Below, one piece after another: positions 53,962 through 63,455 of a stretch of DNA of 64,000 nt. The stretch comes from Asticcacaulis sp. ZE23SCel15 (GTDB taxonomy: Bacteria; Pseudomonadota; Alphaproteobacteria; Caulobacterales; Caulobacteraceae). Within the stretch, counting starts at the first letter, position 1. Each line of letters starts with the position of its first letter. The notes beneath the pieces were generated by a model that worked only from the letters and a program-made list of their open reading frames with translations, was not told where the DNA came from and ran no database searches. A program made the position numbers and the translations under genes. Location of the stretch: contig NZ_CP130044.1 of NCBI RefSeq assembly GCF_030505395.1, positions 481,001 to 545,000 of the forward strand, given 5' to 3'.

Positions 53962-54906
53962 GTGTCCGTCTATAAAGTATTATCGGCTCTGATCATAGCG
54001 TCAGGCCTGATGTCGGGTGCGGCCAACGCGGCGGCACCCAGCGACATGGTCGAAATCCTGACCCGGCGCCAGTTCATGCTGACGGCGGATAAACGCTGCC
54101 ATCTGCTGGATGCCCCCGCCGTGACCGCCCTCAATGCCGGGCTGGTGCAATCGCGTAATCACCTGGTGCGCGCCGGCATCTCGGCCACCAACATGCGCAC
54201 GGTGTTAAGCCGCGCCCGTGAGGCCGGGGAACGCGTCGACTGCGCCTCTTCGGCCCTGCAATCCGAAGCCGAAACCGTACGCGGCGCCTACCGCGCCTTT
54301 GTCGCCCAGCCGCGCCTTGAACTGCCGACTGACCGCACCCACTGGCAGGCCACCCGCAGCCATGCCTCAGATCGCATGTGGCGGCTGGTGCAGCATCAGG
54401 ACAGCCGCGACGCCCGCCTGGCGTTCGGGCTTTACGGCACACTGACAGGCTTCAACCTGACCGTAATGGCGCAGTTCACTGCTGAGGAAACGCCTTATGG
54501 TGCGCGCCTGCTGCTGCGCGATCCACGGCTAAACCCGACCGGCGTGATTACGCGCGGCGGCTATACCTTAAGCCGCGACCTGCCGAAGGGATTCAGCGAA
54601 ACCTACAGCCGCAGTTTTATGGCCTCCGGTCGCAACGACCTCCAGATCGCTCTGGGGGCGGATCGCCGGGTCAATTTCGCAGGCTTTGATCCGTCCGGCA
54701 AGCGCATCGGCACGATCGAACCCAAGCCCACCGTGCGCTTTGATTTTCCGCGTGAGATCATGACCGCCATGGCCGGTCTCGACCCACGTGAAGACGTGAT
54801 TATCGCCTTCGATTTTCAGGACGGCCCCCGCTATGCCCGCTTTGAAATCGGCGATTTCATCACAGGTGCGGGGTTTATCGCCCTGCCATCGCCCTACGGG
54901 CAGTAA
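53962..54906 (+). CDS. Secreted hypothetical protein
   Basis: 314 residues. Signal peptide 1-24 (SVYKVLSALIIASGLMSGAA, ANAA). The mature part has a helical half (RRQFMLTADKRCHLLDAPAV with Cys; VDCASSALQSEAETVRGAYR with a second Cys, possibly a disulfide) and a beta-rich half (RLLLRDPRLNPTGVITRGGY, VRFDFPREIMTAMAGLDPRE). The family is not recognised. A GTG start is preceded by AGGTG. It ends 8 bases before palindrome copy H. Confidence 0.7.
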   Translation: MSVYKVLSALIIASGLMSGAANAAAPSDMVEILTRRQFMLTADKRCHLLDAPAVTALNAGLVQSRNHLVRAGISATNMRTVLSRAREAGERVDCASSALQSEAETVRGAYRAFVAQPRLELPTDRTHWQATRSHASDRMWRLVQHQDSRDARLAFGLYGTLTGFNLTVMAQFTAEETPYGARLLLRDPRLNPTGVITRGGYTLSRDLPKGFSETYSRSFMASGRNDLQIALGADRRVNFAGFDPSGKRIGTIEPKPTVRFDFPREIMTAMAGLDPREDVIIAFDFQDGPRYARFEIGDFITGAGFIALPSPYGQ

Positions 54907-54913
54907 GCTTTAA

Positions 54914-54959
54914 GACGCGCATCCCCAAAACCGCTGCACACTTTTGGGGATGCGCTTTA
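54914..54959. repeat. Dispersed palindrome copy H
   Basis: GACGCGCATCCCCAAAACCGC / CACTTTTGGGGATGCGCTTTA in two parts; the inner arms CCCCAAAA/TTTTGGGG are a compensated variant. It lies between convergent genes and supplies the stop codon of the DUF1428 gene (TAA at 54959-54957 on the minus strand). Confidence 0.9.
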
Positions 54960-55679
54960 AACGTCGACTATCGCCTCAAACCCACCGTAAACACGCCGCA
55001 ACTGGCCATCGGCCGGCAAGGCTGAGACATCGTCTTCAAAGCGCGCATCGCTCATCAGTTTGCCCCAGGCCGCGTCGCGCACCGCTCTGGACGGCCATTC
55101 GATCCAGTTATAGGTCACCACTTCACCGGGGTTGAGCAACACCGCCCCCTTATAGTCCGTCACTTTACCATCAGGCACATCATCGCCCCAGGCCCCGACC
55201 ACCCGCAGGGCGCCCTGCTCGATAAAGGCCTGCGCCTGCGCCACCGATTGAGCACGGTACGCGTCTTTACCGGCCTCCGGCACGGGCAGCAATGAGCCAT
55301 CGACATAGGCTGGCTTGCCTCCCGGCCCTTCATCGATGATCACCTCGAAACCGGCATAGATCATGCGCGACGCATCAAACTGCATATCCTGCATCATCGC
55401 TTCCATGCGCGGATCGTCCATCATCTTTTCATTGGCAGCATCACGGGCAGCACGGTCGGGATATTCAAACCATGAGAACAATACCACCTCATCGGGCTTT
55501 GCCTTGACCGTGCGCTTAAAGTCAGTGAGCTTGCCGTCCGTAACCTGATCACCCCAGCCTTCAAACATCCGTGACGCCCCCAGCTCCCGGATCATTTCTC
55601 CCGCTTTTTCAGCGTGGTGAATGTAGATATCCCGGTTGTCAGCGGGCACTGCGGTAACGAAACCTTCTACATAGGCCAT
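54957..55679 (-). CDS. Tandem DUF1428 protein
   Basis: 240 residues made of two copies of DUF1428 (YbaA-like, dimeric alpha/beta-barrel fold). The first (about 1-118) has YVEGFVTAVPADNRDIYIHH, FEGWGDQVTDGKLTDFKRTV, and VVLFSWFEYPDRAARDAANE. The second (about 124-240) has VDGSLLPVPEAGKDAYRAQS, VGAWGDDVPDGKVTDYKGAV, and VVTYNWIEWPSRAVRDAAWG. Usual members are about 120 residues, so this is an internal duplication that makes an obligate two-unit chain. Function is unknown. Confidence 0.85.
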   Translation of the reverse strand: MAYVEGFVTAVPADNRDIYIHHAEKAGEMIRELGASRMFEGWGDQVTDGKLTDFKRTVKAKPDEVVLFSWFEYPDRAARDAANEKMMDDPRMEAMMQDMQFDASRMIYAGFEVIIDEGPGGKPAYVDGSLLPVPEAGKDAYRAQSVAQAQAFIEQGALRVVGAWGDDVPDGKVTDYKGAVLLNPGEVVTYNWIEWPSRAVRDAAWGKLMSDARFEDDVSALPADGQLRRVYGGFEAIVDV

Positions 55680-55783
55680 GTCGTGTCTCCGTGTTCAGGT
55701 GGTTATCGGTTGCCCCTTTTTACCACTCAGATCACGACCGCATAGTCACGTTATTTCAAATCTGAGTATCACCGAATCTCATC

Positions 55784-57163
55784 TTAGGTCCGCAGATGGC
55801 TCTTTAAAAACGCAAACAGGCGTTCATCCTGTGACTGGGCGATGTTGAAGCGCATGAAACGGGTCGCGGTTTGATTGACGCTGAACGCATTACCGGGCGC
55901 CAGCACGATGCGCTCATTCAGGGCCTGTCGCGCCAGATCGGAGGCATCATAGCCTTCCGGCAATTCGCACCACAAAAACATACCGGCCTGCGGACGCAGC
56001 CAAGTTTTCAGCCCCAGCTTTTCCAGCCGTTCCGCCGTAGGGCCCCGCACGGCCGCCAGTTTCTGGCGCAGGGTATCGAGGTGCTTACGGTAATGGCCGT
56101 CGCTCAACACCTGACAGACCAGTTCGGCGGCAAAGGTCTGGCTGGAAAACAGGGTGGCGATTTTAAGATCCGTCAGAGCTTCGATCCAGTCTGAACGAGC
56201 GGCGATGTAGCCCAGCCGGATCGATGCCGACAGCGCTTTTGAGAAACCCCCAACATAGACCACCCGCTCAAACCCGTCGAAGGCCGACAGGCGCGGGCCG
56301 GGCTCCAGCTCAAAGTCGCTGTAGATATCGTCCTCGATGATGGTCAGGTCATAGGCTTCGGCCAGCTTCAAAAGACGATGGGCATTGATCGGTGACAGGC
56401 TGGCGCCAGTCGGATTGTGCATCGACGTATTGGTCAGGTACAGGCGCGGCCGGTGGGTTTCCAGCGCCGTGGTCAGCGCCGCCATATCCGGCCCGTTCGG
56501 CGTATAGGGCACACCTACGACATTGACCTTATGGGCGCGTAACTTGGCCAGAAAATTAAAATAACACGGATCATCCAGCAGCACTGTATCGCCGGGCTTA
56601 AGCAAAAACCGGCACAACAGTTCTATGGCCTGAGTGGCAGAATCCATCAGGATGACCTGACCGGGGGATACGTCGATATCCTTTTCAGCCAGCCGCCGCG
56701 TCAGAATCTGGCGCAAACCTGCGTGTCCCGCGGGCGTCGAATAATCGAGCAGATCGGCCTTCGGATTACGGGCCAGTGCCCGCAGCGCCCGACGGATATC
56801 ATCTTCCGGCATCCATGACGCCGGCAGCCAGCCACAGCCGGGTTTGAGGTAATCACGCGTCTCCAGCGACTGGCGCGACACCCACAAAGGATCGACCTGC
56901 CGGTCAAGACGCGGACCGATTTCCGCCAGCGACAAGGGGGCAAATGCCGATGCCACATAATAGCCCGAACCGCGCCGGGCGGTGATCACCCCTTCGGCCA
57001 GCAGCCGGTCGTAGGCTTCGACCACGGTCGATTTCGACACCTTTTGCGCCTCGGCAAAGGCCCGGATCGACGGCAAACGCGCCCCGGCCGATAGCTGGCG
57101 GCGGGCGATCTGGTCACGGATCACAGTCATGACCTGCTGGGTCAGGGTAAGGTCGAACGCCAT
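55784..57163 (-). CDS. MocR/GntR-type transcriptional regulator with aminotransferase domain
   Basis: 459 residues. Residues about 3-75 are a GntR-type winged HTH (RQLSAGARLPSIRAFAEAQK, STVVEAYDRLLAEGVITARR). Residues about 90-455 have the fold type I aminotransferase form (MDSATQAIELLCRFLLKPGD, YLTNTSMHNPTGASLSPI, IIEDDIYSDFE), with PLP Lys in YVGGFSKALSASIRLGYI. MocR proteins use PLP as effector or sensor. It diverges from a DMT exporter over a 105-base gap with two TGTATC direct repeats, the usual MocR target layout. Confidence 0.92.
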   Translation of the reverse strand: MAFDLTLTQQVMTVIRDQIARRQLSAGARLPSIRAFAEAQKVSKSTVVEAYDRLLAEGVITARRGSGYYVASAFAPLSLAEIGPRLDRQVDPLWVSRQSLETRDYLKPGCGWLPASWMPEDDIRRALRALARNPKADLLDYSTPAGHAGLRQILTRRLAEKDIDVSPGQVILMDSATQAIELLCRFLLKPGDTVLLDDPCYFNFLAKLRAHKVNVVGVPYTPNGPDMAALTTALETHRPRLYLTNTSMHNPTGASLSPINAHRLLKLAEAYDLTIIEDDIYSDFELEPGPRLSAFDGFERVVYVGGFSKALSASIRLGYIAARSDWIEALTDLKIATLFSSQTFAAELVCQVLSDGHYRKHLDTLRQKLAAVRGPTAERLEKLGLKTWLRPQAGMFLWCELPEGYDASDLARQALNERIVLAPGNAFSVNQTATRFMRFNIAQSQDERLFAFLKSHLRT

Positions 57164-57179
57164 AAAGTGTCCTGCAATT

Positions 57180-57224
57180 TGTATCGGTACAGTTTAGTGC
57201 AATTTTAGCTGAATGTATCTGTTC
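57180..57224. promoter_or_regulatory. Direct repeats in the MocR-DMT intergenic region
   Basis: TGTATCGGTAC (57180-57190) and TGTATCTGTTC (57214-57224) are direct repeats, identical at 9 of 11 positions, 34 bases from start to start. GabR, a MocR protein of Bacillus, is known to bind two direct repeats separated by about this distance. Confidence 0.45.
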
Positions 57225-57268
57225 GCGCCAGCCCCCGCCCTCCATAACCGTGGCCGGAGACACTTATT

Positions 57269-58156
57269 ATGACCACCACAACCCTTACCCAAACGAGCGT
57301 TCGCAACGATGCCTGGATCAGCGGCGGCCTCGCCGTTGTGGCTTTCAGCGGCTCACTGCCCGCCACGCGCATCGCCGTACTCGACATGTCGCCCTGGTTC
57401 CTGACGGGGGCACGCGCCACGATTGCCGCCGTTCTGGGGGCCCTGTGTCTGTGGGCCTTTCGCGCCCCGTGGCCGAAAAAGAGCGAGATCGGGTCGTTGC
57501 TGATCGTCGCGGGCGGCACCGTGATCGGCTTTCCCCTCCTGACGGCCATCGCGTTGCAAACGGTCTCTTCAGTTCATTCGATCGTCTTTACCGGATTATT
57601 GCCGCTATCGACCGCCTTATTTGCGACCCTCCTGGGTGAAAAGCGTCCGACGAAGATGTTCTGGCTGTTCTCAGGCCTTGGGGCCGCGTGCATACTGGCC
57701 TTTGCGGCCGTTCAAGGCTTTGCCGTCTCGCCCATGGGCGATCTTCTGATGCTGGCGGCGATCATTGTGTGCGGGCTCGGCTATGCCGAAGGCGGGCGAC
57801 TGGGCCGCCGTCTGGGCGGGTGGCAGGTCATTTGCTGGGCGCTGCTGATCGCCCTGCCCGTCATGGGCCCGGTAATGATGCTGACCCTGCCTGCTGATAT
57901 GGCCGCCATCTCATGGCCCGCCTGGCTTGGGCTTGGCTATGTTTCAATCTTTTCGATGCTGATCGGGTTTTTCTTCTGGTACCGCGGCCTGTCGCTGGGG
58001 GGTATTGCCGCGATCGGTCAGTTGCAGTTGATCCAGCCGTTTCTGGCGCTCATTCTGGCGGCGCTGCTGCTGAAAGAGCCGGTCGGGCTGTCGGTCGTAG
58101 CGGTCATGCTGGCCATTGTCGCCTGCGTCTTCGGGGCCCGCAAATTCTCAGGTTGA
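57269..58156 (+). CDS. EamA/DMT family transporter
   Basis: 295 residues with ten membrane helices in two EamA repeats. FSGSLPATRIAVLDMSPWFL starts the first and GYAEGGRLGRRLGGWQVICW the second, with GGIAAIGQLQLIQPFLALIL near the end. Family members export amino acids, metabolites or drugs. The divergent MocR regulator suggests that the substrate or effector is an amine or amino acid sensed through PLP. Confidence 0.9.
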   Translation: MTTTTLTQTSVRNDAWISGGLAVVAFSGSLPATRIAVLDMSPWFLTGARATIAAVLGALCLWAFRAPWPKKSEIGSLLIVAGGTVIGFPLLTAIALQTVSSVHSIVFTGLLPLSTALFATLLGEKRPTKMFWLFSGLGAACILAFAAVQGFAVSPMGDLLMLAAIIVCGLGYAEGGRLGRRLGGWQVICWALLIALPVMGPVMMLTLPADMAAISWPAWLGLGYVSIFSMLIGFFFWYRGLSLGGIAAIGQLQLIQPFLALILAALLLKEPVGLSVVAVMLAIVACVFGARKFSG

Positions 58157-58242
58157 TAACCTGACGCGCGACACAAACCTCGCGCAATAGTGGTATTCAA
58201 TTTGCAGTCTTCCCGCTTTGCAGCATCAAAACGGGACGGCAC

Positions 58243-59409
58243 ATGAGTACCTCGGCCATATCGACATCAACAAAGCCAGCCAAAGCGGTGACGCAAGGCG
58301 CGATAGGCGATGTCGCACGCGGCCTCAGCATCTTGCTGGTTCTGCTGGTCCATTGCCTTGTTATCTTCACCTATCCGGGTAGTGGCCGCCCCCTGGATGT
58401 TCCGGCCTTTGAAACATCGCGCGTCATTTCAACCTTTATCATGCCTGCCTTTTACTTCATTTCGGGACTGTCAGCCCTTGGGCTGGCGTCACGGTCTCTG
58501 CGTAAGATCACCACATCAGCCCTGCGCTTTATCCTGCTGGCTTTTGTTAGCCAGCTCATGGCGGCCCCATTACTGTTCCTTGCTCACCCGAACATGGACT
58601 GGCTGACCCTGAGCGTTAAGATCATCCGCCCCTTACTGACCGGAAAAGATTTCATATTGGTGGTGACGTGGTTTTTTGTCTCTCTGGCCGGCGTGCAGGT
58701 CCTGGCGTGGCTATATCTGCGCCAAAGCCTGTGGATCAAGCTGGGCGTGGTCGCTATTGTCATTGCCGCATACCTGATGACCACTCTGACCGGAAAAACC
58801 TGGTTCATGATGCATACCTGGGCGATTGGCTTGCTGTTCTTTCTGGCCGGGCGCGCATATGCCAAAAGACCGGTGGCAAACCTGCCCCCGCTCTATGCGC
58901 TGGCCGTATCGATCATAAGCCTTTTTGTCCTCACCCTGTTCTACGACCTGAATAAGGGCTGTGCGTTCAGCCCGACTGAGGTCTGTGAGATCCCAAGCGG
59001 CTACCCCCGCTTTTATATTGATGTCGTCTATGGCCAGTTTGGCTTCATGCCCTATTTTCTGCTTTGCGCCGTGATCGGCATCATAGGCCTGATGACCTTG
59101 TCTATGTGCCTGAGCCACACGAAATACGCGCCGAACATCGCCCGCATAGGCAAGAATACGTTGGTGCTGCTGATGATTAATGGCGTGTTTGTGGCCCTGT
59201 CGCCATCGCTGCTGGCCGACATCATACCGACCCTTCCGGATACATGGATATTGTCGGTGGCGTTAGTCGCCGCCCAGGTGGCGCTCTATCCCATTATGTC
59301 CAAGCCGATCAATAATTTGCTGCATATGTGCTCGAACTGGGCAGACAAGATCACCCATCTGGTGATCAGTAAATCCCCAAAGCCGATACAGGCCCTGCTG
59401 TCCAAATAG
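58243..59409 (+). CDS. Acyltransferase 3 family membrane protein
   Basis: 388 residues with ten to eleven membrane helices. GDVARGLSILLVLLVHCLVI has the family's Arg and His (R-G then VHC), IMPAFYFISGLSALGLASRS follows. Soluble ends are short. The family transfers acyl groups (acetyl, succinyl) to cell-surface sugars or exopolysaccharides, or is modified like OpgC. No polysaccharide gene is adjacent, so the acceptor is unknown. Confidence 0.82.
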   Translation: MSTSAISTSTKPAKAVTQGAIGDVARGLSILLVLLVHCLVIFTYPGSGRPLDVPAFETSRVISTFIMPAFYFISGLSALGLASRSLRKITTSALRFILLAFVSQLMAAPLLFLAHPNMDWLTLSVKIIRPLLTGKDFILVVTWFFVSLAGVQVLAWLYLRQSLWIKLGVVAIVIAAYLMTTLTGKTWFMMHTWAIGLLFFLAGRAYAKRPVANLPPLYALAVSIISLFVLTLFYDLNKGCAFSPTEVCEIPSGYPRFYIDVVYGQFGFMPYFLLCAVIGIIGLMTLSMCLSHTKYAPNIARIGKNTLVLLMINGVFVALSPSLLADIIPTLPDTWILSVALVAAQVALYPIMSKPINNLLHMCSNWADKITHLVISKSPKPIQALLSK

Positions 59410-59571
59410 CCCCCCTTCAGACTGGGTTCCTGACCGGCTTTCGGCGCGGTACCGGGTTGCGGCATAAGGGCTTAGCACACAAAGACTCGCCTTTTTTCGG
59501 TCTTTATTCTAAGATTTATGGTTAAGGCAAGACTGGGTTTGGGGAGAAACCACGACCAGAGAGAATATTAG

Positions 59572-60135
59572 ATGAAACATTTTAAGCCTGTCGCCGCCCT
59601 TATTGCGCTCCCGTTGATGCTCAGCCTCACGGCCTGCGCCAGCCATAAGTATGTCGACGAAAAGATCGGCGCGGCCAACAGCCGCATGGATCAGCAGGAC
59701 TCCCGTCTTACACAGCTCGATGCCACCACCCAGGACGCGCTTAACCGCGCCACCGCCGCCGGGAAGCTGGCGGAGGGTAAGTTTGTCTATTCGGTAGTGC
59801 TGACCGACGATTCCGTGAAGTTTGAAACGGGTAAGGCCGTCCTGTCCGATGCAGCCAAGGCGACGCTGGCGCAACTGGCCGAACGGCTCAAGACCGACAA
59901 CAAGAACGTCTATCTTGAAGTTCAGGGCTATACCGATTCCACCGGCACGGACGACCTCAACTACAAGCTGGGGGCTGAACGCGCCGACAGCGTGCGCCGC
60001 TTCCTGAACACGCAGGGCGTGGCACTGAACCGGATGTCGTCGATCTCCTATGGCTCGGAACAGCCTGTGGCCGGCAACGATACATCTGCGGGCCGCTCCG
60101 CCAACCGCCGCGTGGTGATTGTGGTTCTGTCGTAA
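59572..60135 (+). CDS. OmpA family lipoprotein
   Basis: 187 residues. LMLSLTACAS is a lipobox, with Cys about residue 22 as the lipidation site. Residues about 28-68 are a coiled coil of heptads (DEKIGAANSRMDQQDSRLTQ, DATTQDALNRATAAGK). Residues about 75-187 are an OmpA C-terminal peptidoglycan-binding domain with VYLEVQGYTDSTGTDDLNYK, LGAERADSVRRFLNTQGV and ISYGSEQPVAGNDTSAGRSANRR ending in RRVVIVVLS. It probably tethers the outer membrane to peptidoglycan. A terminator follows. Confidence 0.9.
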   Translation: MKHFKPVAALIALPLMLSLTACASHKYVDEKIGAANSRMDQQDSRLTQLDATTQDALNRATAAGKLAEGKFVYSVVLTDDSVKFETGKAVLSDAAKATLAQLAERLKTDNKNVYLEVQGYTDSTGTDDLNYKLGAERADSVRRFLNTQGVALNRMSSISYGSEQPVAGNDTSAGRSANRRVVIVVLS

Positions 60136-60158
60136 AATTTAGACACCAAATCAATAAG

Positions 60159-60193
60159 GCCCGCGTCCGGTTAATATCGGGCGCGGGCTTTAT
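60159..60193 (+). terminator. Terminator after OmpA lipoprotein
   Basis: GCCCGCGTCCG (60159-60169) pairs with CGGGCGCGGGC (60178-60188) with one mismatch, loop GTTAATAT, followed by TTTATACTG. Confidence 0.75.
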
Positions 60194-60346
60194 ACTGTTT
60201 GAAGAATTTAGAAATAACCTCGGCTAAAACGCATCGCTAAACGCTTAACTCCCAAAACGATACAAAGATTAGAGGCTACAAAATTTGATATAGCCCCCTT
60301 TAGAAAATCAGCTCATCAATGGCCTTCAAGGCAAATCTGTGAGATT

Positions 60347-61339
60347 ATGATGGATAGCTATAACTGTAACATATGTAAAAATGTCTATGACGGTAGATGT
60401 GAGCGTCACGGAGATCGTGGCGGTTGGCTAGGGTACAGTTGCGAAGTTTGTGGCCCGTATGGCTTAACGGAAGAAGCTAAGGAATTACTAGACGAGCTAG
60501 ATGGCAAGCCATTTGAGAATATCAAACGAGTAGCCTTATCTCATTACATAAGCCGAACAAAGGATCAGAAACAGGGTAATTATTTTTTGCTTTTAAAACC
60601 TGACCTTGAGCGATTGCTAAGGACAGAAACGCTGCCATCACCGACTGAGCAAATTAGAAATCTTATTCAGATTGTTGGTCAGTACGTACAGAGAACTGGC
60701 GAAGGTTTTCATGGCGCGCTAGATTTGGCTTCAAAAGTTGGCGCCCGTAACAATGAGCGCTTACAGGAGCTTGCTGACCAACTTGTGAAAAAACAGCTTA
60801 TTACCATGACGGCCAATAAGCCAATGCCACCGGATAAGTATGGGAAGCAATACTATTACCCTATTTACGACCTTACAATTGATGGATGGTCTGCTTTTGA
60901 AGCTGAACAAGCTGGAAAAATCGCAGGGAATTACGGTTTTATGGCCCGCCAATTCAATGAACCCGAATTTGAGTTGTTCCTTACCGGTATTAAGGCTGGG
61001 GTTTTAAAGCATACGAATTTTGATTTGAGAGAAGTCGATACGTTTAAAGAGGTGGGCGTTATTGACAACATAATGCGTCAGAAAATCAGGGAAAGCGCAT
61101 TCGTAGTCGTTGACCTGACGCACGGCAACCGAGGAGCCTACTGGGAAGCTGGATATGCAGAAGGTTTAGGCAAGCCAGTAATTTATATGTGCGAGCATAA
61201 GGCATTTAATACGGAATTGTCAAAACCGCATTTTGACACCAATCACTGCAGTACGATCATTTGGAAATACGATAACCCAACTCATTTAATAGACGAACTC
61301 ACCGCAACAATTAAAACAGCTCTTTCTATAAGATCATAA
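60347..61339 (+). CDS. AT-rich protein with zinc ribbon, winged helix and nucleoside deoxyribosyltransferase/TIR-like domain
   Basis: 330 residues, AT-rich unlike its flanks and alone on its strand. Residues 7-35 have CNIC and CEVC pairs plus Cys18, a likely zinc ribbon. Residues about 125-185 are winged-helix-like (GARNNERLQELADQLVKKQL). Residues about 215-325 have SAFVVVDLTHGNRGAYWEAG and EGLGKPVIYMCE, the pattern of nucleoside 2-deoxyribosyltransferase and TIR-like NAD-hydrolysing folds; Glu267 is in the place of the catalytic Glu and Asp256 in the nucleotide loop. Such domains occur in anti-phage effectors and in nucleotide salvage. No partner gene is present. Ribosome site weak. Confidence 0.65.
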   Translation: MMDSYNCNICKNVYDGRCERHGDRGGWLGYSCEVCGPYGLTEEAKELLDELDGKPFENIKRVALSHYISRTKDQKQGNYFLLLKPDLERLLRTETLPSPTEQIRNLIQIVGQYVQRTGEGFHGALDLASKVGARNNERLQELADQLVKKQLITMTANKPMPPDKYGKQYYYPIYDLTIDGWSAFEAEQAGKIAGNYGFMARQFNEPEFELFLTGIKAGVLKHTNFDLREVDTFKEVGVIDNIMRQKIRESAFVVVDLTHGNRGAYWEAGYAEGLGKPVIYMCEHKAFNTELSKPHFDTNHCSTIIWKYDNPTHLIDELTATIKTALSIRS

Positions 61340-61343
61340 ATTA

Positions 61344-63218
61344 TCACGACCGCGGAGGGCGGATGATAAAGTCGGAAAAACCGCCCGGATCGGACTGGGT
61401 TCCACCCTCGGCAGAGGCGGTAGACGTGCTGACGTGATCCAGTATCCGGGTGCGGACATGGCGCGCATCAAAGGCGGTGATGGCATCATCGCCGACCTGT
61501 GAGGCGGTGGATACCGCATTGATCTCAACCGGCCCGGCCTCTTCGGAAATAATGGGCAGGATGACACTGACGCTGGTGCCGACGCCGAGCGTGCTCTCGA
61601 TCGTCATCGACCCGCCATGCAGATGGGCCAGCGATTTGACCAGCGACAGCCCAAGCCCCGTGCCCCCGGCTTTTTGGGCGTTCGATCCGCCCTGCTCATA
61701 GGGCTGGCCCAGACGGGTCAGATCGGCGGGGGATATGCCGGTGCCGGTGTCGGTGATATTGATCTCTAGCCTGTCAGCCCCGACCACATTGAGCATCAGG
61801 GTCACCTGCCCGCCTGCTGGTGTAAAACGCACGGCATTGGTCAGCAGGTTCAGGCAGATCTGTTTCAGGGCGCGTTTATCGGCCTGAACCGCAATCGGGC
61901 TGTGGGGCAGGACCGACTTGATGCGCACCCCGCCGGTGCCCTCAGTTGCTCCCGGCTCAGCCATATTCTGAACCATATTCTGGGCTTGGGCGCGCACAAT
62001 CCGCAGAGCCGCGGACACCGGTTCACGGGCGTCGAATGACTCAATCGACAGCGTATATTTCTGAGCCTCGATCTTTGAGACATCGAGTACATCATTAATC
62101 AGATCAAGCACATGCTGGCCCGACTCGAAGATAAGCTGAGAATATTCGGCATATTTCGCCGACAGAGGCCCGAACATCTTCTGGCGCATGATGTCAGAAA
62201 AACCGATGACGGCATTGAGCGGCGTGCGCAGTTCGTGGCTCATACCGGCCAGAAACTCGGACTTGGACTGATTAAGGCCCTCGGCCTCGACCTTAGCCTG
62301 CTCCAGCGCGACCTCACGGCCATGGGTGAGCGAAGCATCGCTCATCACCCCGTAAAGCCGCCCGTCCGGCCCGCGCCGCAGATTAAGATGCAGATAATGG
62401 TCCAGCGCTGCATGGGGCGTAAAGCCGACCTCCGATCGGCCAAGGCTGGTGGCCTGCTCGACCGACAGAGCCACCGCCACCCGGTCAGGCACATGGGCGC
62501 AGGCGGTCAGGCCGTGTTCCATCATCAGGCGGATATCAAGGCCCGCCGGGGCCTCACCATAGGCCGACAACACCTGACCGCCTTCGTTAAAGGTCAGGAT
62601 CAGGCACGGCTGCTCGGTCAACTGGGTCAGCAGACGTTCATGGGCGTCTTCGGCATCGCGCGCCCGCTCCACCCGCGCCCGCAGGGCGGGCATCAGCGCC
62701 AGAGACAGCCCGACGGTTACGCTCAATAGCGACAGGAACGACAGCCAGAACCCTTCCTGATCATCGGGGATGCGGATATTCTGGGACACGCTTAAAAAGG
62801 TCGCAATCAGCAAGCACATGAACGACAGGCTGGCCCCCAGCGAGATCAGTACCCTCTGATTAAACGCCACCGCCGCCGCCAGAGGGGCCGCCACCCACAC
62901 CGCCAGAGGGCCTGCGACACCGCCGGTTAAGCCCACGGCGATCAGGCTGCACAGGCTCCAGATCCACAGCAATATCTGACGCCTGCGCAAGCTATCGTTC
63001 GACAACAGGAATATACCGCACAGGCCGGGAATGGCGCCTGCCACCATGGCACCTACCACAAATGAGGTCGTGGTGAGAAACAACATCCCCGCCAGCCCCA
63101 TCAGGGCCAGGGTCGACCAGCCCAGATGCCACAGAACGACACTGACCCGCAGCGGGTTGCGGGCCACAGTCAGGCCAGTCAAAGGCGACGACGATGAGGG
63201 TTTCGGCGCATCAATCAT
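61344..63218 (-). CDS. Membrane sensor histidine kinase, DivJ-like
   Basis: 624 residues. About six membrane helices in residues 28-180 ([56 protein letters not shown]) are followed by a PAS-like region (about 200-300) and kinase core. The HisKA box is [20 protein letters not shown] with phospho-His328. [15 protein letters not shown] and [17 protein letters not shown] follow. ATPase marks are [27 protein letters not shown] and [13 protein letters not shown]. Membrane layout and core suggest the DivJ/PleC group that phosphorylates DivK; this name is inferred. The frame runs upstream to 63380 without family similarity. It ends 4 bases from the convergent AT-rich gene. Confidence 0.82.
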   Translation of the reverse strand: MIDAPKPSSSSPLTGLTVARNPLRVSVVLWHLGWSTLALMGLAGMLFLTTTSFVVGAMVAGAIPGLCGIFLLSNDSLRRRQILLWIWSLCSLIAVGLTGGVAGPLAVWVAAPLAAAVAFNQRVLISLGASLSFMCLLIATFLSVSQNIRIPDDQEGFWLSFLSLLSVTVGLSLALMPALRARVERARDAEDAHERLLTQLTEQPCLILTFNEGGQVLSAYGEAPAGLDIRLMMEHGLTACAHVPDRVAVALSVEQATSLGRSEVGFTPHAALDHYLHLNLRRGPDGRLYGVMSDASLTHGREVALEQAKVEAEGLNQSKSEFLAGMSHELRTPLNAVIGFSDIMRQKMFGPLSAKYAEYSQLIFESGQHVLDLINDVLDVSKIEAQKYTLSIESFDAREPVSAALRIVRAQAQNMVQNMAEPGATEGTGGVRIKSVLPHSPIAVQADKRALKQICLNLLTNAVRFTPAGGQVTLMLNVVGADRLEINITDTGTGISPADLTRLGQPYEQGGSNAQKAGGTGLGLSLVKSLAHLHGGSMTIESTLGVGTSVSVILPIISEEAGPVEINAVSTASQVGDDAITAFDARHVRTRILDHVSTSTASAEGGTQSDPGGFSDFIIRPPRS

Positions 63219-63417
63219 AAACTTAAGCACACCACAGAATCTGTGATAAGGCCACCGCCGGTTAAGCTTAACAGAGGCGCAATATCTTATTTTTAACAGA
63301 TGTGACATTAACGAACAAAGTTGAATACAGCCAAAACTCTCACTCATTGGGGGAAAGCGGCGATATATCCATGCCCGCACTTACCCACCGCTTACCCCCG
63401 CAAAAATTGGCCGCAGC

Positions 63418-63432
63418 TTAAACCCCATTTAA
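63418..63432 (+). promoter_or_regulatory. Perfect CtrA-type box upstream of the partial kinase gene
   Basis: TTAA-N7-TTAA (TTAA 63418-63421, ACCCCAT, TTAA 63429-63432) matches the full CtrA recognition sequence of Caulobacterales. It ends 23 bases before the start codon at 63456. By-eye match; one exact copy was noted near this start. Confidence 0.65.
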
Positions 63433-63455
63433 GCATGTTGTGTTAGGGTGCCCTC

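Noticed and set aside
63250-63320. Other CtrA-like sites (TTAAGCTTAA; TTAA-N11-TTAA)
   Set aside because: Spacing does not match TTAA-N7-TTAA; only 63418-63432 fits.
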